Shown: positions 11,320 to 24,208 of the stretch, in pieces
How the letters are laid out: each line of letters begins with the position of its first letter
How positions within the stretch are numbered: position 1 is the stretch's first letter
Assembly (NCBI GenBank): GCA_034620365.1
Contig: JAQGEQ010000107.1
Span: 1 to 64,000 of the forward strand
Source of the DNA: Pegea sp. RAD2-039
Taxonomy: Eukaryota > Chordata > Thaliacea > Salpida > Salpidae
Length of the DNA: 64,000 nucleotides
Direction: 5' to 3'
The notes under the pieces: model-generated
Told to the model about the DNA's origin: nothing
The model's database searches: none
What the model saw: only the letters and a program-made list of their open reading frames with translations
Program-made: the position numbers and the translations under genes

Positions 11320-14300
11320 TCTGTAAAAAAAAGGGGCGAATTTTTAGACCCCTAAAAATTTTCGAAAATTTTTTGTCGAATTTTTAAAAGAATTTTTGAA
11401 ACTTAAAATTTTAGGAAATTAAAAGTTTATTTTAAACAAATTAAATTATAAAAATAAAGATTTTAATGTGATGAAGGTTTGGTTTTAATTGTTTATTTTT
11501 TAGTTGGATAAAAATTTAGCAAAAATTTAATTAAAAAATCATAAATTAGAAAAAGACAAATTATTTTATAAAACTTCAAAAATATTTTCGTAAAAAAACA
11601 GTTTCTAAACTAAACTAAAAAACAAAATAATTTAAATAAAAAATTAATAATAAAAATTTGAAACACTAAAAACTAGAAATATTCAAAAACGAAAAAATAA
11701 AATTACTTTTAAAATTTTTAAACTTTCTTCTTTAACGATTTTGAAAATCTTTAAAATAAATCTAACGATATCTTCGTTAAAAAAAATCCTGAACTAAATA
11801 CCAACCATTAATATGATAAAGTTTTAAATAAATAAGAGTTACAAAAGACCAAAAGTAAATAAAGAATAATAGTCACTAACAGACAACTAAAAGAAGAATT
11901 CAAATTTTTCAAATCAAGTTGGGTTTACAACCTAATTTTTTTGAAATTTTTAAAGATGTTTTAGAAATAAACCAGCTAAAAAATATGGACTAATCATACA
12001 ATTTCTGTTTAATATTTAACTTCAAGATATCAGTTGATTAAGAATATTTAAATATTGTTTTAATGAGAGAAGAAAAAAGATTGTCTTCTACAAATTTCGC
12101 GATTAGTCGAAAGCGATGACGTCATTATCTGATTATTTAAAGTGATAAAAATTGCTTAGCAACTATTTTAATAATTAATTACTCATAATATCACCTAATC
12201 TTTTAAACCTACACAAAAACTTGTTTATTAATAACATAAATTTTTAAAATAGACTTTTATCAAATGATTTAATGACATTTTCTAAATTTATCTTAAAATT
12301 TTTTTTAACTTTTGAAACACTTTATGTAAAAAATAGAAATTATTTTTGGTTTTAAACAGAATTATTCATCTTTTAGTATTATCTTTATCCCCATCTACCG
12401 GTTATATATTATATATTATAAAAATATAATTTTTTTTAATTTTTATGCTCAAAATAGAGTTAGTGGATATTCACAAAAAAAAAATTACAATTTTATTTTC
12501 ATTAAACATTATACAAAGAGTCTAGAAGTTCGAGTATAGATTGTTTTGCTGCATCCTCTAGAGACAAATGAGTCCTCAGCACCTTTAAACAATAAATAGC
12601 TGTTCATTTTGTAGCCGGGTGATTTTATTTATTACAATAAAAGCGAAGGAGGGTGTCTGAAGAGAGCACCTCTGGCTAACACACATTCTTACAAAGTTAA
12701 TTTTATGAATAAAAACAGTGTTTCCAAATAATTTCTTATAAATTTTAAAAGTAAAATATCTAACAAAAAATTAAACTTTAAATTTACCAATATCTTTTTC
12801 TAGAATTTTAAAATTATAATTTTAAATGCTTAAAAAATAAATTTAAAAAAATAAATTTGTCAGAAAATCATTTAGAAACCCTTTTTTGTAAATTTTAAAA
12901 TGACAAAGGGTGCCTGAAGAGAGCACCTCTCGCTAACACACACGTTCTCAAAAATAACATTTACTAAGTTAGAAATGATTCGTTAAAATAATTTCAATCT
13001 GTATCGTTCAATTTTTTAATATTTTTATCTATTTATTACAATAAATGCGAAGGAGGGTGTCTGAAGAGAGCACCTCTCGCTAACACACACGTTCTCAAAA
13101 ATAACATTTATTAAGTTAGAAATATAGAAAGCAAAGATGTAACACATGGCATTTCAGTACTCCTCAAAACATATATCAGTGAACAATTACATAGAATGTT
13201 AATAATATAAAAAATCACAGTTTAGAAATGGTAATGTTTGCAATATTATAACGATTCAGCTTCTGCTTGAACAACACGAGTGATTCTGACATGAAAATGT
13301 CTGATGGCAGCTGGTTCCAAGTACCAATTGTGATTTATTAGAAAAAAATTTGCTCTGATTAACGTACCAGGTGATGTGAGCTTATTAAGATGTAATCTGT
13401 CGTTTGAGTTGATGTAACTTATAAGGATCTTTTTAGGTTCTATTAAATTTTAATGATTTAAATTACACTTTTATAGGTCTATTACACAATATTACTTCTA
13501 TAAGCTCTTATAAAAGAATAATAAAATACTTTTAAAGCTACACGTGATTTTGAAATAAAATTCTGGATTAATATCATTTGTTTTAATTTCATTCAAATTT
13601 TTAGATTTATAATTATTATCATAAAACAACTACAATTTTATTAAGCTTATGTTTGTTGTTATCCATTAAAAAAAGCTTATTTTTTGCATACAATTCTTTA
13701 TTTATTCTTTTAGTTTTCAGAAATTGTTACTTATTTATCTAACAATCTAAAAACAAACTGAAAATTATAAACAATTTTTTATCTAAAAATTAAATCAGAA
13801 AATATATTTTATTTAAGAATATCTAAAAAAACTTTTGTAAACATAATAAATCTATTTTAATTTTATTGGTGTTTCCGTGCAGTGTTTCTTAAAGTTTTTA
13901 ACCAATTATTTTTTTAATTATTTGATCTTTAGTTATCTTCAAGATTTTGTTTGAAGATTTAAAAGAGTTCCTTGAAGAAGATGAAGTCTTATAATAAGAT
14001 TAAGATCTTTTCTCATAATCTAATCAAAAAATTAATGGATTTTAAAAGGTTGAGTATCAAAAGATGAATAATCTTTTGTAAAGAATAAAGTTTTTATTGT
14101 ATAAGAAAGTATCTTCATCTTACTTAAAGATCACTGCATCACTTATAGCAACAAAATATAATTTTTCAGAAAACTACAAAATAATTTTAGATGTCAAAAC
14201 CAAGAAGCATAAAAAACAACAAAAAATATAAATAATCGAACATTAATAGAAACTAATATTTATATTTATTTATTAATAAATGATAAAAACAATAAACAAA

Positions 14301-15865
14301 AGAATAATATTTATGATAACCACTAGGTATAAAACTCTGTTTGCTATGAAGGCATTCAATTTAATGATTGACAGTTTAATAGTAGCTACGATTATATTAA
14401 AATCCATTCTTACTTCCTAACTTTTTTTAGAAATTCAAGGAAAGTGTCACGTGATGTCGCTATTTGTTAAATAGAAAGATTTTCTTTTTCTGTTATGATT
14501 GATTGTAATTAATAAATGATTAACTGTAGAAACTACAAACAGGAGTTATTTGTTTTAGCTAGAGTACTTAAGCATGAGGGATTTTTTATTAATCAGCCAT
14601 AAAAGTTGTTAAATTTAATTATTAAAAAATTTTCTTATATTTTATTGAATAGGAATTAATTTTAAATAATTATTGTAGTTTGAAAAGAAAAACTTCAGTT
14701 TTTATCTTTTTTTTTTAATGTTTTGTAAATTGATAACTTTGATGATCAGATAATAAAGACAACTTTTTTTTGTGGTCTGTTTTTATCTGCGATTAAAATT
14801 TAAGTTTTTTTTTTTAGAAACTTGTAAAAATTTTTATATGATAGTTTATTAGCTGAATGTTTTTTTGTGTATTTGTATTAAAAAAACGATTAAAAAAACT
14901 TGTTAAGTAAAGTTTAGAATTAATTATTTTTTTTTGTTTCAAAATATTTATTTAAAAAGATTTAAAAACTTTAAATTTAAAATTAAAACCTGAAAAGCTT
15001 TATAAACTTCTAGTTGGATATTATAAATAAATATTATGGTAAAATTTTCTTTAAATGCTTCCTATATTATTATGTAAATTTTAACAACATACAGAGTTGC
15101 AAAAAAAAAACTTTAAATTTTTTTTGAAATAATTCAAATCCTAAATTTTTCAATTGCAAAAGTAATCGTGACGTCATCACTTAATTACCTTACTAACAAT
15201 CGAAACCAAAATAATTGGTGATTGTTAAATAGGGTTTTTACTTTTGGCATTTTGAATTGTTTCAAAGGTTTTTTATTTTCTTAATAGTTTTTAAATAAAC
15301 GAATTTTTAAATTCTCTGATTTTAGACAATTTAATTTTTTAGCTTTATTAAAAATAAATATTAAGAAATATGTTTTTTTCTATATTTTAGTTTAGTTATT
15401 AATTTTATGAATTCTTATTTCTTGTAAAGATAAAAAGTAAAATATAATCTTTCGCTTTTTTACAACTTTGGAAAACTTTTGAAATTAAAAAAAAAAGAAA
15501 ATTAAATTTTGTGTTTCTAGTATTTTTTTTTCTATTTTACGTGATTCGAAAATTTGAATAATTTGAAATTGGAAACCCTTTATTAAAGTTTCTGTTTTTT
15601 AAACTAAAACTTTTTAAGTTTCATTCTTTTTAAAATCATCGAAATAAATTATTTCAAATTATTTGCTAAATCTTAGATTTAATTAATTTATTTCTTAAAA
15701 CTTAATTTCGTATTTTCAAAATGGAAATATTTTTAAATGACGCCATCACCGAAAAAAGGGTTTCTCTAAAATAATTTAAAAAATGATTAATGACGTCATC
15801 AACTTTTCTAGCGTTTCCCAACTAGTAATTTATAATTTAATAATTTTCTGAAATTGAAACAAATC
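11320..15865. promoter_or_regulatory. Divergent spacer between TMEM45 and stabilin, copy 1
   Basis: 4.5 kb of AT-rich DNA between two genes transcribed away from each other, so it should hold both promoters. TGACGTCA octamers lie near 12117, 15170 and 15791. The one near 12117 is followed about 30 bp on by TTGCTTAGCAAC, an X-box-like word. The one near 15791 is about 75 bp before the stabilin ATG. Hairpin-element copies occupy about 12620-13135. No other gene is seen. Confidence 0.5.
12620..13135 (+). repeat. Hairpin-core repeat element (three cores)
   Basis: Begins at ACAATAAAAGCGAAGG. Cores with the GGTG(C/T)CTGAAGAGAGCACC hairpin followed by CTAACACAC lie near 12643, 12908 and 13054. The third core and its lead-in are missing from units 2 and 3, which explains the length difference of unit 1. 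Confidence 0.75.
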
Positions 15866-16477
15866 ATGATCAAATTTTTTCTCATTTTTCTTTTCTTTGG
15901 AAAACTCGTTCAATGCACACCTGGTAAGCACACGTGACTTTAAACACCCAAAATGACTTTTTCACTTTCTGGCCCACAGAGCTGAGAAAAATTGGCTCTG
16001 GGACTCCAATTGTGTCTCCATTCGGAAGATGTGACGTCAGACAAGCTTATGAGATGATTCTTCCTTGCGATATGTGTTCAAAAAAAGTTTGTGACGTCAC
16101 TTGATGACGTCATCAAAATAAACGCGCGATTGTTTAGGCTAATTGTCCACGACCATTTCGACCACGGGGATCAGCATCGGCCAGGTGTACATTTTGGAGG
16201 AGAGGACGGATGGTCAGTGGATGCAAGAAGAGATGTGTGAAGATTAGTGTGGACCAAAAATGCTGCCCAAATTACTGGGGAAGGGACTGCCAAGGTAACA
16301 TCCAATCACGTGACCTGAATTCTAAATTTGTATCTCTGTAATCTTGTTTCAATCCTATTGAATTTGGATGACAAAATCGCAAAAGAATTATGACGTCATT
16401 AAAAGATTAATAAAATCCCCTAATTTGGAAAACTGATTTGATTAAATCTTCTAAATTAGACGTAAAACTCAAAATTC

Positions 16478-16670
16478 AGAGCCTCGTAGGCAGTGTGTCA
16501 TGTCCAAACTCCTGGGACACCAACTAAGAATCTGTATTGTCCACTACCTGTCCAGGCTGCCCTACTGTATGGGAATTAACTGGACCTCCAAAACTTCTGC
16601 CCTGGCTTATAGCATGACCGTTCTCGGCCGAAGTAGTCCTTAATTGAAATGGTCCAGTGAGGACACAAAA
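16478..16670. other. GC-richer island in stabilin intron 3, copy 1
   Basis: About 190 bp of visibly higher GC than the surrounding intron, with an open minus-strand frame ending ...GQVVDNTDS at 16524. It is present in all three units with locally dense substitutions. I do not recognise a protein family. Confidence 0.4.
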
Positions 16671-17599
16671 TATCTTCATCAGCTGATTGTAGAGATATTT
16701 AATCCTCAAAAAATTGAAAGATAGTTTTAGTTTAATCATTAAAAGTTTGTTTGTTTAATTCTTTCACTGCTACATCTGCTTATTTTATCATCAATTTTTT
16801 TTTCAAGTAGCACCTTTAACTTTTTAAGATATTTTTTTTAAATTCTTGGCTTTGTTGGTCGAGAAGTTTTTACGAGTCAAGGTGCTAAATTAAACTAGCT
16901 ACCAGACTTTTTATAACTTTTTTTTTCTGATGAACGAATAATTTAGAATAAAATATTCTGAATAAAAATAGTTTTAGATAAAATTTATTTATCTTGTTCA
17001 AAGTTTAGTTTTCGAAATAAATATTTTAGATTATATCTCAAAATCTCATAAAATCTTTATCTTTTTTGCTAATGTTCCTAAATTTATTTAAAAACATTTT
17101 ACAAAACCTAAAACGCTTTTTTAAATTTTAGTGTTTCCAAACAATATTTCTACTTTTAAAATTTATAAAAAAAAATTTTCCAGTATGTCCACAACAATAT
17201 GGAATGGTTTGTAGCGGTCACGGGGCTTGTTCTGATGGAATGAACGGGACAGGGGACTGTAATTGTGACCCAAACATAACCGGGGCTCTATGTGAGTCTT
17301 GTGTATCACCTGAACACTATGGACCACAATGCAATCAAGGTAAGAAGATCAATTAAAAAAATCTTCATCTCAAAGATATCATTTTAGTCTGTGATTGTGT
17401 CCACGGAAGATGCAGCAACGGAGTTGACAGAGATGGAAGATGCTCTTGCTATAATGGATATAATGGGACACGTTGTGATATAAGTAAGATTTTTTGGTTT
17501 TTATCGGGGCTGGGTTATAGCCAATGGGTTTCATAAATTTCAAAAAGTCAAAAAATAAATTTTATTAAGATTTTTTCTAGAATTTTAAAAGGATAAAAA

Positions 17600-17690
17600 A
17601 TAATATTTAAATGCAAAGGAGGGTGCCTGAAGAGAGCACCTCTCGCTAACACATTCTCACAAATAACATATATTACATAAGACACATATT
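17600..17690 (+). repeat. Hairpin-core repeat element (single core)
   Basis: The core at about 17617-17650 (GGGTGCCTGAAGAGAGCACC, then CTCGCTAACACATTCTCAC) lies near the deletion that removed stabilin exons 6-9 from this unit. Confidence 0.7.
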
Positions 17691-18483
17691 TATGTCTCAA
17701 TTCGTTTAAATAATAAACTATTTCATATTCATAAAGTCTCCATATCATATAATAATTATCATTAATTGTCTCGATATTACTTTTTATATCGTTCAGTATT
17801 TTCGACAAGAACTTTATGATTTATTATTTGCGGTTATGCTGTAAATAAATATATAATAAATATTATGTATTTTTATTTATTTAATTTTCAATTTAATTCT
17901 ATTTTTAAACATTTTTATTCAAACAGAGCAAACAAATTCCAAAAGAAATCCTTTTTGACTTCTCTTCTCAAAGTGCCATGACTTTAGTACCTATAATCGG
18001 GACCAACTCTTCAGTCAAAGTATTCAGACCCCTAATAATTAACAATATAACTCAACCAATCACTCTAAGATGGGGTGATGGACAACGAGCCAACATTCTA
18101 TCTGGACCACATTGGCACACCACGGGTGTTTTTTATGTAGTTGACTATGTGTACTATCCGCTATCAGCTTATTGGAAATAAATTTCAACATTTTTTGGTT
18201 CAAAGTTTTTGAAGTTTAAATTTTGGAATTTTTTTTTTCGATTTTTTTAATTGGAAAATAATTCTAAAATTTTAGATAGAAATAAATAAGATATAAAAAT
18301 TATAAATATTTTAATTAAATTAATAAATTATTAAAATAAATTACCAAATATTCTGATATCAGTTTTTTAGCAAATACATTTTTCGTTTTAAAATCAAAAA
18401 ATCGATTCTTAAGTGTCAAGTCTTATAAGATCCCAATCAAATAAGTCCCCAAATAAGATTCAAATCTGGGGCACTTTTGATTC

Positions 18484-19822
18484 CTACACAAAAAATCTTA
18501 CTTTGAGCCAAAAATATTGGATTGTAAAAATAGATGCAGCAACAAAACAATTGAAGAAGATGTGCCAACCAAAGAAGATAGGAAGAACCATTTCATTCAT
18601 CGGATCATTAGGATCATGCCAGATTGTTCCATGGAGTGGGAAGAGAATAAAAGCGAGATGAAATAGCCAACTTCCCATCTGTGACGTCATTCAAGATGTT
18701 ATAGTGTGACGTCATTGATAAATGAGAATTTTAAAATTATTATTATTAAATGAAAAACTGATGAATAAAAATTTAGATAATTTTATAATGATAATTATAA
18801 TATTATATCAGAAAAGTAATTATTAAACAACAAATATATTTTAGTTGACAGACATGGCCAGTCCTCATTTAGTGACCACAACTTTTGTGTCCCATTATAT
18901 CAACAAATTGAAATTATCTGAATTTTTACAATTTTTGAAATTTTAAACTCTTTCCTATTCAAACATTCAAATAAAGTGGTTATAAACCACAAAATTTCCC
19001 ACACTCGCTTATATATACATCAAATATACTTGAAGTGATCACAAAGACACAAAGATAAGATCAGAAGATCAATCTTTAAAAAACTAACCACCATCACAGC
19101 TAATGTATGAATTGATTTCAGCTTAACGTCATTTGGTTTCCAGATTTCGACTGTCAACGTGATGCACATCACCATGGCAGCAAACAACAACAACTCATGA
19201 CTTTCTTTCTCCAATTCACTCTAGAAAATGACGTCATCATCACCAAATCAATGACGTCATCACTACCTTTCCGTGACGGTGATAGAACAACAACAATGAC
19301 GTCATATAAAACGCCATAGCAACTGCAGCTTTTTCCATAGTAACCACGCGATGACGTAACAACTGTTGACTGATGACGTCAACGAGTCCACTAATTGCAA
19401 ATGAGATATACATCGTAAAATGTTGCCATTCGCTTAAATGAGCCTGAAACGCGATTTATGACGTCATCAAGTGATAGAAGATGACGTCACTCACCCAGCC
19501 ACCTCCTGGGTAAGTCATATAAAGCTTATTGGTTCCCGGAGGGTAGAAGAGCTCCGCAGATGCAGCTCCAACTCCGTATATGATCTTCATGATCCCATCT
19601 GCTGATGATAGAAGCGCCAGAAGGCTGTAAGAAGCGTTTGTGACGTCATGAACGCGATTTGAAAACTAGTTACTTGTGTTTAGTGCAAGTTAAGGAACAA
19701 CGAGCTCTTTTGGTTGGTGTCTTGTTTTTCAGGAGGACTTCGCGAGAGATTTGGACGCAAAAAAGGATCCCAAAGGAGTAAAAAGCGATCCCAGGAGAGA
19801 TATGACCTTCCCAAGTCCCCAT
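18484..19822 (-). CDS. TMEM45: TMEM45-like protein, copy 2 (lacks last exon)
   Basis: Exons on minus: 19822-19674, 19624-19495, 19443-19267, 19220-19089, 18678-18502. All are open, in phase and nearly identical to copy 1, including 46-51-nt introns with TGACGTCA. The duplication breakpoint lies in the last intron, so the exon for the acidic C-terminal tail is absent. If the exon 5 donor (AAA|GTAAGA) is not used, the frame adds VRFFV and stops at 18484. The predicted product is about 260 aa with all membrane segments but a different tail. It runs toward the truncated stabilin copy 1. It could be functional, dosage-only, or a pseudogene. Confidence 0.75.
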
Positions 19823-22800
19823 TCTGTAAAAAAAAGGGGCGATTTTTTAGACCCCTAAAAATTTTCGAAAATTTTTTGTCGAATTTTTAAAAGAATTTTT
19901 GAAATTTAAAATTTTAGGAAATTAAAAGTTTATTTTAAACAAATTAAATTATAAAAATAAAGATTTTTAGGTGATGAAAGTTTGGTTTTAATTGTTTATT
20001 TTTTAGTTGGATAAAAATTTAGAAAAATTTAATTAAAAAATTAGAAATTATAAAAAGAAAAATTATTTTATAAGACTTCAAAAATATTCTCGTAAAAAAA
20101 CAGTTTCTAAACTCAACTAAAAAACAAAATAATTTAAATAAAAAATTAATAATAAAAATTTGAAACACTAAAAACTAGAAATATTCAAAAACGAAAAAAT
20201 AAAATTACTTTAAAAATTTTTAAACTTTCTTCTTTAACGATTTTGAAAATCTTTAAAATAAATCTAACGATATCTTCGTTAAAAAAAATCCTTAACTAAA
20301 TACCAACCATTAATATGATGAAGCTTTAAATAAATAAGAGTTACAAAAGACCAAAAGTAAATAAAGAATAATAGTCACTAACAGACAACTAAAAGAAGAA
20401 TTCAAATTTTTCAAATCAAGTTGGGTTTACAACTTAATTTTTTTGAAATTTTTAAAGATGTTTTAGAAATAAACAAGCTAAAAAATATGGACTAATCATA
20501 CAATTTCTGTTTAATATTTAACTTCAAGATATCAGTTGATTAAGAATATTTAAATATTGTTTTAATGAGAGAAGAAAAAAGATTGTCTTCTACAAATTTC
20601 GCGATTAGTCGAAAGCGATGACGTCATTATCTGATAATTTAAAGTGATAAAAATTGCTTAGCAACTATTTTAATAATTAATTACTCATAATATCACCTAA
20701 ACTTTTAAACCTACACAAAAACTTGTTTATTAATAACATAAGTTTTTAAAATAGACTTATATCAAAAGATTTAATGACATTTTCTAAATTTATCATAAAT
20801 TTCTTTTTTAACTGTTGAAACACTTTATGTAAAAAATAGAAATTATTTTTCGTTTTAAACAGAATTATTCACCTAGAATTATTCAGTATTATCTTTATCT
20901 CCATCTAGCGGTTATTTATTATAAAAACATAAGATTTTTTAATTTTTATGCTCAAAATAGAATTAGTGGCTATTCACAAAAAAAACTACAATTTTATTTT
21001 CATTAAACATTATACAAAGAATCTAGAAGTTCGAGTATAGATTGTTTTGCTGCATCCTCTAGAAACAAATGAGTCCTCAGCACCTTTAAACACTAAATAG
21101 ACGTTCGTGACCATTTTGTAGCCGGGTGATTTTATTTATTACAATAAATGCGAAGGACGGTGTCTGAAGAGAGCACCTCTCGCTAACACACATTCTCACA
21201 AAGTTAATTTTATGAATAAAAACAGTGTTACCAAATAATTTCTTATAAATTTTAAAAGTAAAAAATCTAACAAAAAATTAAACTTTAAATTTACCAATAT
21301 CTTTTTCTAGAATTTAAAAATTATAACTTTAAAAGCATAAAAAATAACTTAAAAAACAAATTTATAGGAAAATTATTTAGAAACACTTTTCTGTAATTTT
21401 TTAAATGACAGGGGGGGCCTGAAGAGAGCACCTCTCGCTAACACACACGTTCTCAAAAATAACATTTATTAAGTTAGAAATATAGAAAGCAAAAGATGTA
21501 ACACATGGCATTTCAGTAGTCCTCAAAGCATATACCAGTGAACAATTACATAGAATGTTAATAATATAAAAAATCACAGTTTAGAAATGATAATATTTGC
21601 AATATTATAACGATTCAACTTCTGCTTGAACAACACGAGTGATTCTGACATGAAAATGTCTGATGGCAGCTGGTTCCAAGTACCAATTGTGATTTATTAG
21701 AAAAAAATTTGCTCTGATTAACGTACCAGGTGATGTGAGCTTATTAAGATGTAATCTGTCGTTTGAGTTGATGTAACTTATAAGGATCTTTTTAGGTTCT
21801 GTTAAATTTTAATGATTTAAATTACACTTTTATAGGTCTATTACACAATATTACTTCTATAAGCTCTTATAAAAGAATAATAAAATACTTTTAAGGCTAC
21901 ACGTGATTTTGAAATAAAATTCTGGATTGATATCATTTGTTTTAGTTTCATTCAATTTTTTAGATTTATAATTATTATCATAAAACAACTACAATTTTAT
22001 TAAGCTTGTGTTTGTTGTTATCCATTAAAAAAAGCTTATTTTTTGCATATAATTCTTTATTTATTCTTTTAGTTTTCAGAAATTTTTACTTATTTATCTA
22101 ACAATCTAAAAACAAACTGAAAATTATAAACAATTTTTTATCTAAAAATTAAATCAGAAAATATATTTTATTTAAGAATATCTAAAAAAACTTTTGTAAA
22201 CATAATAAATCTATTTTAATTTTATTGGTGTTTCCGTGCAGTGTTTCATTAAGTTTTTAACCAATTATTTTTTTAATTATTTGATCTTTAGTTATCTTCA
22301 AGATTTTGTTTCGAAGATTTAAAAGAGTTCCTTGAAGAAGATGAAGTCTTATAATAAGATTCAGATCTTTTCTCATAATCTAATCAAAAAATTAATGGGT
22401 TTTAAAAGGTTGATTATCAAAAGATGAATAATCTTTTGTAAAGAATAAAGTTTTTATTGTATAAGAAAGTATCTTCATCTTACTTAAAGATCACTGCATC
22501 AATTATAGCAACGAATTATAATTTTTCAGAAAACTACAAGATAATTTTAGATGTCAAAACCAAGAAGCATAAAAAACAACAAAAAATATAAATAATCGAA
22601 CATTAATAGAAACCAATATTTATATTTATTTATTAATAAATGATAAAAACAATAAACAAAAGAATAATATTTATGATGACCACTACATATAAAACTCTGT
22701 TTGCTATGAAGGCATTCAATTTAATGATTGACAGTTTAATAGTAGCTACGATTATATTAAAATCCATTCTTACTTCCTAACTTTTTTTAGAAATTCAAGG

Positions 22801-24208
22801 AAAGTGTCACGTGATGTCGCTATTTGTTAAATAGAAAGATTTTCTTTTTCTGTTATGATTGATTGTAATTAATAAATGATTAACTGTAGAAACTACAAAC
22901 AGGAGTTATTTGTTTTAGCTAGAGTGCTTAATCATGAGGGATTTTTTATTAATCAGCCATAAAAGTTGTTAAATTTAATTATTAAAAAATTTTCTTATAT
23001 TTTATTGAATAGGAATTAATTTTGTAATTATTGTAGTTTGAAAAGAAAAACTTCAGTTTTTATCTTTTTTTTTTTAATGTTTTGATAACTTTGATGATCA
23101 GATAATAAAGAAAACTTTTTTTGTGGTCTGTTTTTATCTGCGATTAAAATTTAAGTTTTTTTTTTAGAAACTTGTAAAAATTTTTATATGATAGTTTATT
23201 AGCTGAATGTTTTTTTGTGTATTTGTATTAAAAAACGATTAAAAAATACTTGTTAAGTGAAGTTTAGAATTAATTATTTTTTTTTGTTTCAAAATATTTA
23301 TTTAAAAAGATTTAAAATCTTTAAATTTAAAATTAAAACTTGAAAAGCTTTATAAACTTCTAGTTGGATATTATAAATAAATGTTGAAATTTTCTTTAAA
23401 TACTTCCTATATTAATATGTAAATTTTAACAACATACAGAGTTGCAAAAAAAAAACTTTAAATTTTTTTTGAAATAATTCAAATCCTAAATTTTTCAATT
23501 GCAAAAGTAATCGTGACGTCATCACTTAATTACCTTACTAACAATCGAAACCAAAATAATTGGTGATTGTTAAATAGGGTTTTTACTTTTGGCATTTTGA
23601 ATTGTTTCAAAGGTTTTTTATTTTCTTAATAGTTTTTAAATAAACGAATTTTTAAATTCTCTGATTTTAGAAAATTTAATTTTTTAGCTTTATTAAAAAT
23701 AAATATTAAGAAATATGTTTTTTTCTATGTTTTAGTTTAGTTATTAATTTTATGAATTCTTATTTCTTGTAAAGATAAAAAGTAAAATATAATCTTTCGC
23801 TTTTTTACAACTTTGGAAAACTTTTGAAATTAAAAAAAAAGAAAATTAAATTTTGTGTTTCTCGTATTTTTTTTTCTATTTTAGGTGATTCGAAAATTTG
23901 AATAATTTGAAATTGGAAACCCTTTATTAAAGTTTCTGTTTTTTAAACTAAAACTTTTTAAGTTTCATTCTTTTTAAAATCATCGAAATAAATTATTTCA
24001 AATTATTTGCTAAATCTTAGATTTAATTAATTTATTTCCTAAAACTTTATTTCGTATTTTCAAAATGGAAATATTTTTAAATGACGCCATCACCGAAAAA
24101 GGGTTTCTCTAAAATAATTTAAAAAATGATTAATGACGTCATCAACTTTTCTAGCGTTTCCCAACTAGTAATTTATAATTTTATAATTTTCTGAAATTGA
24201 AACAAATC
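19823..24208. promoter_or_regulatory. Divergent spacer between TMEM45 and stabilin, copy 2
   Basis: Near-identical duplicate of 11320-15865. TGACGTCA lies near 20619, 23516 and 24134, and an X-box-like TTGCTTAGCAAC near 20655. Hairpin-element cores lie near 21160 and 21415. No other gene is seen. Confidence 0.5.
21135..21610 (+). repeat. Hairpin-core repeat element (two cores)
   Basis: Starts ACAATAAATGCGAAGG. The cores near 21160 and 21415 are about 255 bp apart in direct orientation, followed by the element's 3' half (ATGTAACACATGGCATTTC). Confidence 0.75.

Larger units (their letters stand above)
9671..18173. repeat. Segmental tandem duplication, unit 1 (8503 bp)
   Basis: First of three head-to-tail units. 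The left edge is where homology with 18174 and 26517 begins (GGAAATAAATTTC, inside the last TMEM45 intron). The right edge is the junction at 18173/18174. It contains TMEM45 exons 1-5, the spacer, and stabilin exons 1-5 plus a remnant of exon 10. It is about 160 bp longer than unit 2 because an extra hairpin-element segment lies around 12963-13127. Identity to the other units looks very high, with only scattered substitutions and short indels. Confidence 0.93.
15866..18180 (+). pseudogene. Stabilin 5' fragment, copy 1 (truncated duplicate)
   Basis: Exons 15866-15923, 15980-16086, 16138-16294, 17184-17339 and 17388-17483 are open and in phase. They encode a signal peptide (MIKFFLIFLFFGKLVQC), the Cys-rich N-terminal segment (CCPNYWGRDC) and EGF-like repeats, about 191 aa. 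Relative to the full gene, exons 6-9 are deleted. The remnant of FAS1 exon 10 at 17927-18173 is cut by the duplication junction and has lost one A in the run at 17941-17944, so it is frameshifted. Exon 5 ends in phase 1 while exon 10 needs phase 2. Splicing them would add KQTNSKRNPF and stop. It could still express a short secreted EGF protein; otherwise it is a pseudogene. Confidence 0.85.

Noticed and set aside
17548..17808. 86-aa minus-strand frame repeated in all three units (also 25890-26150 and 36607-36843)
   Set aside because: Its recurrence is explained by the triplication, and part of it (ICENVLARGALF) is just the hairpin-element core translated. No splice context or family match.
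18413..18661. Plus-strand 82-aa frame
   Set aside because: Antisense shadow of TMEM45 copy 2 exon 5, whose minus-strand frame matches the family.
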